Source: an uncultured Bacteroidales bacterium (GTDB taxonomy: Bacteria; Bacteroidota; Bacteroidia; Bacteroidales; Bacteroidaceae). From it: a DNA stretch of 64,000 nucleotides. Positions 6,975 through 16,100 of this stretch are shown here, piece by piece. The notes under the pieces were generated by a model that was not told where the DNA came from, ran no database searches, and saw nothing but the letters and a program-made list of their open reading frames with translations. The stretch lies in contig CADCIP010000018.1 in NCBI GenBank assembly GCA_902801485.1, positions 1-64,000 of the forward strand. Direction: 5' to 3'. A program made the position numbers and the translations under genes. The first letter of the stretch is position 1, and every line of letters starts with the position of its first letter.

Positions 6975-8627
6975 ATGACAACATTTAACGAATATTGGAA
7001 AGAAAAGGCGCAGAAGCGACGCAAGTCGTGGGCAGCAAAGGCCAAACGTTTTGCTGAAAGGCATATGCAGTTGGCGGCTATCCGAAACGAGATTGTCTAT
7101 GGCCACATAAAAAGAGAAGAGGTGCGCAGCCTTAGGGATAAGCATCGGACTGTTCAGAATCCCATAGCAAGATGGGATTCTAATATGCACTTCTCCTTTT
7201 CAGAACAGGGACTTCGTGAGGCCATGCAAGCAGAGGGTGCCGATGTCAGTTCTTTAACGATGACGATAATCAAGAAAAATATAGTTGGTCAACAACCACA
7301 TGAAATATCATACGGAGACATACTTGACGTTGCCAGCAATCGTCGTGATTTATATGAAAAGTATACTGATTTGGAAACCTGCACCATCAACTACCGAGAA
7401 GTAACGATGGTTATCTACCGCTATACTTATCAGCAGCAGCCTTTTGCCCTGTATGAATTCGTGCCTTGCAAGCAACTGTGCATCGATAATTTTAGAATGG
7501 AGGAGACAAGTTTCAGCACCATGAACATTGCAACTTTCCTGATGGAAATGGCTGCTGAGTACGAGTTGCGGCAGGAGGAACTGAACTACCACGCTAAGAA
7601 ACTGAAACTTCGGACGATGGATGCTGCCCTCACCGACGATATAAGCTTCGAACTTTGGGATGACAAAAAGTTGGAAAAGAAGGTTGCGGAATATGTCAGT
7701 AAGGACTACCCTGTAGAGAAGATGCTTGAGTTGGTGCTCCGCCCGTGGAAGCAGGCCATCACAAAGTTCTTTCATGCTATCACAGAGCAAGAGATTCAAA
7801 ACGCAACAGAGAAATTTAGTGTTTATTCCCTGCGCAGCAATTTTCCGCACTATACCCAAAATGTGCTGCAACCATACTTCAACAAACAAGGTTTGCAAGA
7901 AGTGAAGATGTGGAAACCATATGAAAAGAGTTCAGATTGTTACATAGAATACCAAGGTTATCTGGCAAAATATAACGCTTGGGATGTCGCATTTTATCCG
8001 AATGCACATTATTCTATGTGCTGCTTTTATGGGGAGTTGAATAATACAACTCCCTTGCGTGCCCTTGCCTATTATCTGCAGAAGATGCCTGAAATCAGTA
8101 AGAAGACAGACGAGGTGGTGATAAAAGTTATGCACCTCATTGACGGACTGATGCAGCAAAAGAACGAGAATTATCGCAAGAATGTAGAAATTCTGGACAC
8201 CTTGGCTGCTCAGCATAAGGAAATGCCTGTTGGCAAAATGATGAAGTTCTTACGGTGGAACGCTGGGCGGTTCATCAATCCTAAGCCTAAGGGCAATTTG
8301 TATTTCTCTATTTCTACGATAAAGGTGGTCGGAGAAACGTCTTTCAGTTTCGTGCGGAAAGATGTGCTCCAAAGTTATAGCATGGTCAACGGACAATTAA
8401 CAGTAACATATAAAGATGAAGTCATAGAGAGATGGTTGGATGCAGACTGTCAGAACGTATATGTAGCAGACCCAGTTACAACTGATTACGACGAATGGGT
8501 GAAAAATCATCGGAAGGGAATGTTTGCGGACACCTGGTCGTGGTCTGTACAAAATTTCCTGTGTGATTATTCTCCGCGGGATTCTAAACCTTCCCTCTCA
8601 ATTGATTTCATTGAACAAAAATTATAG
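6975..8627 (+). CDS. Large hypothetical partner of the MoxR/VWA pair
   Basis: 550 residues from the ATG at 6975. A TTG two codons earlier overlaps the previous stop. The N-terminus is basic and helical (KEKAQKRRKSWAAKAKRFAE); the remainder is mixed alpha/beta, rich in Tyr and Trp near the end (TWSWSVQNFLCDYSP). No domain is recognised. The stop lies 5 bp before the MoxR-like ATPase start, so the two are certainly one transcript. MoxR and VWA pairs usually work with a third, variable protein that is remodelled or acts as effector; this protein occupies that position, which is inference from context only. Confidence 0.7.
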   Translation: MTTFNEYWKEKAQKRRKSWAAKAKRFAERHMQLAAIRNEIVYGHIKREEVRSLRDKHRTVQNPIARWDSNMHFSFSEQGLREAMQAEGADVSSLTMTIIKKNIVGQQPHEISYGDILDVASNRRDLYEKYTDLETCTINYREVTMVIYRYTYQQQPFALYEFVPCKQLCIDNFRMEETSFSTMNIATFLMEMAAEYELRQEELNYHAKKLKLRTMDAALTDDISFELWDDKKLEKKVAEYVSKDYPVEKMLELVLRPWKQAITKFFHAITEQEIQNATEKFSVYSLRSNFPHYTQNVLQPYFNKQGLQEVKMWKPYEKSSDCYIEYQGYLAKYNAWDVAFYPNAHYSMCCFYGELNNTTPLRALAYYLQKMPEISKKTDEVVIKVMHLIDGLMQQKNENYRKNVEILDTLAAQHKEMPVGKMMKFLRWNAGRFINPKPKGNLYFSISTIKVVGETSFSFVRKDVLQSYSMVNGQLTVTYKDEVIERWLDADCQNVYVADPVTTDYDEWVKNHRKGMFADTWSWSVQNFLCDYSPRDSKPSLSIDFIEQKL

Positions 8628-8632
8628 TTATT

Positions 8633-9697
8633 ATGGCAATAGCAATCAACACTAAAGAACTGGAGACCCTCCTGGAGGTGACTCCTTCGTGGCAAAATAT
8701 CATGCTGGCAGGCCGACATGGCATCGGCAAGTCGCAGATTCTGACAAACTATTTTGAATCGAGAGGCATGCGCGTCGTAGCCCTGTTCCTGGGACAGATG
8801 AGTGACCCCGGCGACCTGCTGGGTTTGCCCAATAAGGACGAGGCGACGGGCAAGACGACCTTCATGCCACCTTATTGGTTCCCTGTCGATGGACAACCTG
8901 TTGTGCTGTTCTTGGACGAGTTGAACCGCGCTCGTCCAGAGATTCTGCAGACGGTGATGGACCTCGTGCTCAACCGCAAGTTGGCAGGGCGCATGCTGCC
9001 TGAGGGCAGTCGCATCATCTCTGCCTGCAACGACGGCGACGAGTACCAGTTGACAGACCTTGATCCAGCCCTCGTTTCGCGTTTCAACATCTACACTTTC
9101 CGCCCATCTGTGGAGGAATGGCTGCTGTGGGCAACGCGCAAGGGATTGGACGAGCGTGTCATCAACTTCATCCAAGCCAATCCCGAACTGCTTGACCGCA
9201 GCGGTGACACCAAGGAGGAGCAGGGACTGGAGAAAGACCCCGACCGACGGGCTTGGGAGAAAGTGGCACGTGCGATGGAGAACATTCCCAATCCGATGCC
9301 TGTGCATCAGAAGATTATTGCAGGCATCGTGGGTGTACAGGCTGCTGCCAGGCTGTTCCTCTCGTTCCAAAAGGAACTTGTCACACCGCAGGAGCTGCTC
9401 ACCAATTTCAAGAGCGTCAAACGACAGCTGGACAAGTATCAGTTGCATCAGTTCTCATTGGTGAACGATGCCCTTTGCCGTTTCTTCGAGACCGACCAAG
9501 CTGATACGATGGAGCGCACACTGGTTCGCGAAAACCTGAAAGCCTATCACGACTATCTGGCCAAGAACCATCGCGAAGCATACGCCCACTTTGTGTCACT
9601 CATCGACGGTACGGGCTACAAGCAGATGCTCTTGCTCATCAACAAGGAACTGCCTGAGACCTATAAGCAAGTCATTGAGTTCATCCAGTCGCTATGA
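8633..9697 (+). CDS. MoxR-type AAA+ ATPase
   Basis: 354 residues. Walker A is GRHGIGKS at residues 27-34, Walker B VVLFLDE at 90-96 followed by LNRARPEI, a sensor-1 segment IISACNDGDEYQLTDLDPALVSRF with the arginine finger. These place it in the dynein-related/MoxR branch (AAA_5). Such ATPases act as chaperones that remodel partners bound by VWA proteins. Its stop overlaps the start of the DUF2201/VWA gene (ATG at 9694 inside the last codons), a strong sign of a functional pair. The composition here is more GC-rich than in the SNF2 operon. Confidence 0.85.
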   Translation: MAIAINTKELETLLEVTPSWQNIMLAGRHGIGKSQILTNYFESRGMRVVALFLGQMSDPGDLLGLPNKDEATGKTTFMPPYWFPVDGQPVVLFLDELNRARPEILQTVMDLVLNRKLAGRMLPEGSRIISACNDGDEYQLTDLDPALVSRFNIYTFRPSVEEWLLWATRKGLDERVINFIQANPELLDRSGDTKEEQGLEKDPDRRAWEKVARAMENIPNPMPVHQKIIAGIVGVQAAARLFLSFQKELVTPQELLTNFKSVKRQLDKYQLHQFSLVNDALCRFFETDQADTMERTLVRENLKAYHDYLAKNHREAYAHFVSLIDGTGYKQMLLLINKELPETYKQVIEFIQSL

Positions 9698-11157
9698 GTA
9701 CACTTGAGCGCATACAACAAGAGGTGGAGCAGTGGTTTCTGACCGAACCGCTGTTTTTCACCGTCTATTGTTCGCACCGGCTGACCATCAATCCCAATAT
9801 GTTGTGCGCCCTGCGCTCTGGACAGGGGCGTATTGAATACAACCCGGAACTGATCGACCCGATGACCGACCAACAGTTGAGGGCTTTGATGAGCGTGGAG
9901 ATAATACGCATCCTGCTGAAGCATCCCTACTCCCGTCAGCCGCTGGGTTGTCCTGGCATGGTTCTGAAGATGGCGAGCGACATGGTCATTGCGCCTGCCT
10001 ATAATCTGACATGGGCAGGTCTGACACATCCCCACGAATTCGGTTTGCCCACAGGACAGCACTTCGAGTGGTATGCCAACCGACTGAGCGCGATGGGAAT
10101 CCACATGGATGGACCAGCACCCAGCGAAGGAGATTCATGTGCCGATGGCGAGGCAGGTGAAGGCGGCGCAACTTCTTCTTCAGAACCTTCTGAGAAGCAA
10201 AACGAGGATTCGGCAGGTGGTAGCAGTGGCGAAAATAAAGAGCAAAACGAGCAGGGAGAGAATGCAGAAGAGGCATTGTCCGGTGGAGCTGATTCTGAAG
10301 AAAGCAACGAAACCGCTGTGCCTATCGAAGGTCAGGGAGGAATGCCTTCCTCTGACGAACAAGAAGCGGCCGGCGTAGGCGGCACTTCATCGTCATCAGG
10401 AAGTTCGCAGGCAACTCTCAATTCTCTTCCGCCTGCGCCTAAACGAAGCGAAGAACTCTCAACTCTCGACTCTGCCCCGTCTTCCGACTATACATCTTTG
10501 TGGGAAGAGGATGCTTTCATGGGTCAGCAGATTACGGATATCATCCATAGCACCACGCAATGGGGAAGTCTGCCAGGAGGGATGGTGGAACTCATCCAGA
10601 AAGCCGCCGAAGGTAAGATTGACTATCGCAATGCCCTGCGTGCTTTCCGCAGTTCCATCCTATCGCAGAAGCGACACCTCACCCGCATGTATCCCAGCCG
10701 CCGCTTTGGTTTCGAACAGATGGGCAGCCGATATGAGTTCACCACCCGCCTGCTGGTGGCCATCGACACCAGCGGGTCGGTAGGTTCAGATGAGTTAGGA
10801 CGTTACTACCGTATCATCACCACCTTCTTCAAATATGGCATCCAAGAGATTGATGTGCTGATGTTCGATTTCGATGTACAGGGAGAACCCGTTACCCTGA
10901 AAGAGGCACAGAAGAACAAGCAGACATTTGAGGTGAAAGGGCGCGGCGGAACAAACTTCCAGGCTCCAATCAATTATGTGGCAGAGCACCCCGGTTATGA
11001 CGGCCTCATCATCATGACTGATGGTTATGGCCCCGTTCCCTCTGTGCCTGCCTTTCTGAAAACAAAACTCCTTTGGGTTATCGACAACGAGCCATCCTAC
11101 AAACAACATTACAATGCGCTGCGCAAGACGGGGCGTGTCTGTCTAATCGAACTTTAA
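9694..11157 (+). CDS. DUF2201-like/VWA protein, MoxR partner
   Basis: 487 residues. The N-terminal part (about 1-145) matches DUF2201, a putative metallopeptidase domain; the usual HExxH is not intact (SVEIIRILLKHP near residue 68), so catalysis is doubtful. Residues about 150-270 are a Gly/Glu/Ser-rich linker that includes peptide encoded by AACTCTC-type repeats (near 10413 and 10450). The C-terminal third is a VWA-like domain with the metal site D358-T-S-G-S362 in LVAIDTSGSVG and a later TDGYG. Together with the upstream ATPase it forms a classic MoxR-VWA pair. Confidence 0.8.
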   Translation: MSTLERIQQEVEQWFLTEPLFFTVYCSHRLTINPNMLCALRSGQGRIEYNPELIDPMTDQQLRALMSVEIIRILLKHPYSRQPLGCPGMVLKMASDMVIAPAYNLTWAGLTHPHEFGLPTGQHFEWYANRLSAMGIHMDGPAPSEGDSCADGEAGEGGATSSSEPSEKQNEDSAGGSSGENKEQNEQGENAEEALSGGADSEESNETAVPIEGQGGMPSSDEQEAAGVGGTSSSSGSSQATLNSLPPAPKRSEELSTLDSAPSSDYTSLWEEDAFMGQQITDIIHSTTQWGSLPGGMVELIQKAAEGKIDYRNALRAFRSSILSQKRHLTRMYPSRRFGFEQMGSRYEFTTRLLVAIDTSGSVGSDELGRYYRIITTFFKYGIQEIDVLMFDFDVQGEPVTLKEAQKNKQTFEVKGRGGTNFQAPINYVAEHPGYDGLIIMTDGYGPVPSVPAFLKTKLLWVIDNEPSYKQHYNALRKTGRVCLIEL

Positions 11158-11204
11158 GAAATGAACTAGAACTATGCCAGCAGATAGATAAATTTGCTGA
11201 ATCC

Positions 11205-11234
11205 TTGAATTTTTGACAAGACATTACTATATTA
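11205..11234 (+). promoter_or_regulatory. Island 30-bp promoter element, copy G
   Basis: TTGAATTTTTGACAAG then ACATTACTATATTA. GTGAC is changed to ATTAC, while both hexamers and the 17-bp spacing are kept. It ends 29 bp before the ATG at 11264. Confidence 0.6.
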
Positions 11235-11263
11235 CGATAAACATTAATTGAAAATGTAAGATT

Positions 11264-11716
11264 ATGGCAAACATTTTCATTACCAATTACGTCATCGAAG
11301 GTGAGAAAAAAGAACTCGATGCACTGTACGAGACAATGAAGAAACTCCAGGGTCAAAACCTCGGACAGATGGTTGAATCCTTGGGTAAAAACCCCGATGA
11401 AGTTATGTGTCGTGGAGAATGGGCTGACTTGGAACGCCAAGGTGACACCCTGCGCATGACCTTCGAGACGGCTTGGACACCTTGCTACGAGGTGACTAAT
11501 CTTCTGAAGGTCACCTATCCATCTCTCCGTATTTATTACAAAGCCGAAGAACCTGGCTGCGAAGTTTATCTCAAAAACGATGCAGAGGGCAAGTACTTCC
11601 CTGAGACAGAAGCCGATGGCCATCCTTTCGACCTGATGACAGAAGAAAGCGAGCAAGAACAAATCCGCCTCATCCGCGCTATTAAGGAAGGGAAAATCAA
11701 GTTGGAGCCTGTATAG
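11264..11716 (+). CDS. DUF1281/Api92-like ferredoxin-fold protein
   Basis: 150 residues. The segment RMTFETAWTPCYEVTNLL followed by SLRIYYKAEEPGCEVY resembles the phage Api92-like family, in which an F-x-TAWSPP-like motif precedes a strand and an EPG turn. Members occur in phages and mobile elements; function is unknown. It is a single-gene unit behind element G. The C-terminal tail is acidic, then helical (EQEQIRLIRAIKEGKIKLEP). The family call is moderate because it is based on motif memory. Confidence 0.55.
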   Translation: MANIFITNYVIEGEKKELDALYETMKKLQGQNLGQMVESLGKNPDEVMCRGEWADLERQGDTLRMTFETAWTPCYEVTNLLKVTYPSLRIYYKAEEPGCEVYLKNDAEGKYFPETEADGHPFDLMTEESEQEQIRLIRAIKEGKIKLEPV

Positions 11717-11761
11717 TCCTCAGTTTCATGGGGACTAAAAGTCTTAGAGGGGTTCTCTTAT

Positions 11762-11840
11762 TTTGAGAATTTTGTTTGGTAGATTTGAGAATTTTGAAAA
11801 TAACTTTTGAGAATTTTGTTTGGCAGATTTGAGAATTTTG
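11762..11840 (+). repeat. Operator-like array: TTTGAGAATTTTG x4 at 22-bp period
   Basis: Four exact copies of TTTGAGAATTTTG begin at 11762, 11784, 11806 and 11828, each 22 bp apart, close to two helical turns, so all face the same side of the DNA. The last copy ends 2 bp before a -7 box and lies between the -33 and -7 elements. This is the layout of a cooperative repressor-binding array. Confidence 0.75.
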
Positions 11841-11850
11841 TATACCTTTG
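11819..11850 (+). promoter_or_regulatory. Canonical Bacteroidetes promoter of the DUF4143 ATPase
   Basis: TTTG at 11819-11822, a 20-bp spacer, then TACCTTTG at 11843-11850. The ATG at 11872 is 21 bp further on. It is clearly different from the island element used by the neighbours. Confidence 0.7.
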
Positions 11851-11871
11851 CAAACAGAAAATCAATATGTT

Positions 11872-13059
11872 ATGTATAAAAGAACTCAATTTAGAGAATT
11901 GGAATCGAGGATAGCTGAGACGAGAAACATAATTCAAGTGATTTCAGGACCCCGTCAAGTTGGTAAATCCACAATGGTTAAGCAAGTGCTTCAGGAAACC
12001 AGCATTCCCTACATGTTTGTAAGTGCCGACAATGTAGACCATGCGAACACTACTTGGATTGGTGAGATGTGGGAGACCGCAAGAGCACGCATGAAGGTGG
12101 CACAAACAAAAGAGTTTCTTCTTGTTATTGATGAGGTACACAAAATTGATAACTGGAGTGAAGCCGTCAAGAAAGAATGGGATGAAGACACGTTCAACGA
12201 CCTAAATCTGAAAGTCGTCATTCTGGGTTCATCAAGACTGCTGCTAAAAGACGGTTTGACAGAATCATTAGCAGGCCGTTATGAACTGATCAGGATGCCA
12301 CATTGGAGTTTTGCAGAGATGCATGAGGCTTTCGATATTGACGTTGATCAATATATTTATTATGGCGGTTATCCTGGTGGTGCGATGTATATAAAGGACG
12401 AGCGCCGATGGCGCAAATACATTAAGGATAGTATAGTTGCACCTGCAATTGAAAAAGACGTATTGAGGACAAAAGTTATTTATAAGCCAGCATTGATGAA
12501 ACAACTGTTTAAACTTGGCTGCGCCTATTCTGGGGAAGAACTCTCGCTGAACAAGATGTTGGGTCAACTTCAGGATGCCGGCAATGTTACTACATTGGCG
12601 AGTTATTTAACAACTCTCGATGAATCAAGGTTGTTATGCGGATTGAAGAAATACGCTTCAGATAATGCCCGCAAATATAATTCTGTCCCAAAGCTGATGG
12701 TTTACAACACGGCTCTTTTTTCTGTTCAGAGTGGCATGACTTTTCAGAAGGCATACGCTACCCCTAAACTTTGGGGTCGATGGGTGGAGAGCATAATCGG
12801 CGCACATCTTCTGAATCAAGCAGATGAATATGACTACAGACTTTATTATTGGAGAGTGAGAGGCGATGAGGTGGATTTTATCATCGAATACAACAGGCAG
12901 TGCATTGCAATCGAAGTCAAGAGTGGCAGACGAACCAGCAACAATGGTCTTGCTTTGTTTCAGGAGCAGTTCCATCCCGTCCATTCTTTTGTAGTTGGTT
13001 CTGGCGGGGTTCCTATTGATGAATTTCTCAGATGGGATATCGGTAATCTTCTGGATTGA
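11872..13059 (+). CDS. AAA_14/DUF4143 ATPase
   Basis: 395 residues from ATG 11872; the longer frame to a TTG at 11848 overlaps the -7 box and is not used. Walker A is ISGPRQVGKSTMV near residues 24-36, Walker B FLLVIDEVHKI, followed by a sensor segment LGSSRLLLKDGLTESLAGR. The C-terminal DUF4143 domain includes the nuclease-like VDFIIEYNRQCIAIEVKSGR, with D, E and K placed as in PD-(D/E)XK folds. These proteins are common and mobile in Bacteroidetes and their function is not settled. It has its own promoter and operator array, so it looks like a passenger inserted into the island between the units starting at 11264 and 13154. Confidence 0.85.
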   Translation: MYKRTQFRELESRIAETRNIIQVISGPRQVGKSTMVKQVLQETSIPYMFVSADNVDHANTTWIGEMWETARARMKVAQTKEFLLVIDEVHKIDNWSEAVKKEWDEDTFNDLNLKVVILGSSRLLLKDGLTESLAGRYELIRMPHWSFAEMHEAFDIDVDQYIYYGGYPGGAMYIKDERRWRKYIKDSIVAPAIEKDVLRTKVIYKPALMKQLFKLGCAYSGEELSLNKMLGQLQDAGNVTTLASYLTTLDESRLLCGLKKYASDNARKYNSVPKLMVYNTALFSVQSGMTFQKAYATPKLWGRWVESIIGAHLLNQADEYDYRLYYWRVRGDEVDFIIEYNRQCIAIEVKSGRRTSNNGLALFQEQFHPVHSFVVGSGGVPIDEFLRWDIGNLLD

Positions 13060-13089
13060 TAGAATTCCTCTCACAAAGTGACTATGTAA
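13060..13089 (+). promoter_or_regulatory. Island 30-bp promoter element, copy H
   Basis: TAGAATTCCTCTCAC then AAAGTGACTATGTAA. It keeps the GTGACTAT core, with two changes in the -10-like part. It lies directly after the stop of the DUF4143 gene and 64 bp before the SNF2 gene. Confidence 0.55.
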
Positions 13090-13153
13090 AGTAACGCGGA
13101 TAATATACTGACAACAGAATAAAGATAACAACAAGGAAAACTACAATGCCCAA

Positions 13154-16100
13154 ATGAAGACATCAGGTAGTCAGAATATAGAACAATACTCGGCTCTTTC
13201 ACAAAATGAGCTCAGGTTGTTGTGCTTTTTGGCTTATTATGGGGAGGTGAAGCCAGAAGGTAAGGCTGCTTGTGCATATCGCAAATTATACGGCATCTCA
13301 CAGCAGGACTATGATAATGATGCTTGGCATCTGATGGAGGCTGGTTTTCTAAGCACAAAGTCATACATTAAGCCAGAAAAACGTCTTGATGTACTTTTGT
13401 ACCTTTATAGAAATCGGAAATGGACCACATCCTTTAAAACAATAGAACCCCACGGAAAATCAAACTCTGCAGAATATCTGTGGAAGATTGCTCAATTATT
13501 GGCAAAAGACGACTTTGCAGGAGCATCTAAGGTTACTCGTCCGTATGTAGGTATAGGATATAAACAGTTTAACCTGTTTAAGTATATCCAGGAACAATTA
13601 TTGGGTGATGCACGTTACATCAAGTTGCTCAATGATCCTGAAATGATGACTATGGTTGATGAATACCTGCGTGAGAAATTCATGAATGATGAATTGGATG
13701 ACGAGACACTGGGGTTATTATCTAAGGCCATTCCTAAAACCCATAAATATCATGATGAGTTGATTGATGAGATATCTGCTTACAGATATTTTCAAACAGG
13801 AATAGCACAAGTTTCTTTAGGTAAACCAACTATGTGGTCTATGGCTGTAGAAGGAATGCAGTTTGCCTATGATGGCCAATTGGAAGAGTCATTACAAAGA
13901 TTTAATACGGCATTGAAACTGTCAAAGACAAATAAAAATGCATTCCCTTCAGATATCTTTAACTATGTTTATGGCATTGTAATATGCAGGCTCAAAAGAA
14001 AATATCCGAACGAGAACTTCTATCTGCAATGCTTTGAGGCATATTCACAGTCAAAGGCACTCCGTTTGGGAAATGAAAATTTCATGATGCGCATTCTCCT
14101 TGACAATATGGATAAAGATGCTGTTCAAGCTAAGAATGACATAAAGAACAGAACAGGCTATATCTTAAACAGTCATCATGAAATACTATACCAGACATGG
14201 GCCTTACTGCTATTCCGTTATTTCGATATAGAGGCTCCAGACATTACCGTTCAACATTCTGCGGCATTCTTCCAACACGAATTGTCAAATTACCAATCCA
14301 ACGCAAAGGTAAAAGATTTTTTTGACAGTAAACCATTGATAAGTTCTTTGCGCAAGAAACAAGCCTGGGAATTATTACTGACAGATATTTCAGAACGAGT
14401 TTCAAAAGAGAACAAGGACACTGAGAAACGATTGGTGTACTACATGAAGGGGAAAAGCCTTCATGCTATTGTTGAACAGACAAGAAAAGAGGGTGGAGAA
14501 TGGTGCAACGGAAGGCTTCTTTCCCGTTCGCAGATGATTGAAGGTGGATATGATAATATGGACAGTGCCGATGTGGCAATTGCCACACAACTAGCTAAAC
14601 CATCAGAGGAAAATGCTTCTGATGCTGATATTATTGTTCCAATATTAGGAGGAACAGACAGGCTCCTATGTGGCAATTATTATGAAGGCAAATCTGTTCC
14701 GATGGAGGTTTCAAAGGAAAGCCCATATCTTGAGTTTAAAGGGGAAGGGGCGCATATAAAAATCTCTTCAAATGTAACACTGGATGCTTCTGGTAGGGTA
14801 CGTCATCACATTGTGAGGATGGACTCTCCAACTCATTTTACGATGATAACCATCAATGCACTTCAGCGTGACATTTTGAAACGTTTCATTCAGATGAGAT
14901 TCTTACCATCATCTGCATTGATTAGTTTAACTAAAGCCATAGATAGCCTAAAAGGAATCATTGATGTAAGAGCGCTACTTCCAGAGCCATCTGTTAATAC
15001 CGCAGTCCCAGGCAAGGGTATTCTTGGAGTCAGAATAACACCCGAAAAACAATCCTATCTGGTCAAAGTTTCTGCCACAGGAATGGAAGACGGCCTCTCA
15101 CGTTTTGTTCCAGCTGAAGGTGAGAGTGTTGTCTATGATGAAGTGGATGGTTTAACTCATTGTGTTCATCGAGACCTAACCAAAGAGTACGAAAACTTCT
15201 GCATGTTAAATACAGTATTAAGCGATGTTGCTCAGGCAGACGTGTTAAAGTCTAATGAATACAGAATCTGGTCGTTAGAAGGTTTGCTACATGTATTGTC
15301 ATTCGTTTTTGACAATAAAGACAGATTCTTTATGGAATGGCCCGAGGGGATAGCAATCAAACTTAAAGGCAATGTAAAAGATGCTGATATTGACATCGCT
15401 GTTCAAAGCGATATGGATTGGTTTAAAGTTGAAGGAGAGGCCAGGATTGCCGGTACTATATACTCGTTAGAAGAACTCATCAATATGTGTAGCACAAGTA
15501 CCATTGAAGGGTTCATCAGATTAAATGATGAAGAGTATGTGCGTATAAGCGAGAAGTTAAAAAGACATATTGCTATGATAGAGTCTCTCACCAGGAAGGA
15601 CGGCAAAAAGAGACATGTATCAAAATATTCCATTGGTGCATTGGCTAATACTATTGATGAGCTGAGACTGAAGACAGATGGCAATTACACAAAGTTCATG
15701 GAGAAGACAAAGGCGGCCTATGCCATCAATCCAGAAATACCCTCTAGCATCAATGCCACACTACGCGATTACCAGAAGGAAGGCTTCAGGTGGATGTGTA
15801 GGTTAGATGCATGGGGAGCTGGTGCATGTCTGGCTGATGATATGGGATTGGGTAAAACCATTCAAGCGTTGACTTTCCTAACCTATAAAGGAAAAAATGG
15901 GGCATCTCTTGTTGTGGCTCCAAAGTCCGTAGTAATGAACTGGGGGGCTGAGGCATCGCGTTTCGCACCACAACTAAATGTAATTATCCTGAACAATGTA
16001 ACAGAGAGGGAATCTGTTATTGAAAAAGCCGGAGTCAATGACTTGATAATATGCACATACGGTTTATTGGTGACAGAGTCAGTCGTAATAACAAGGAAAG

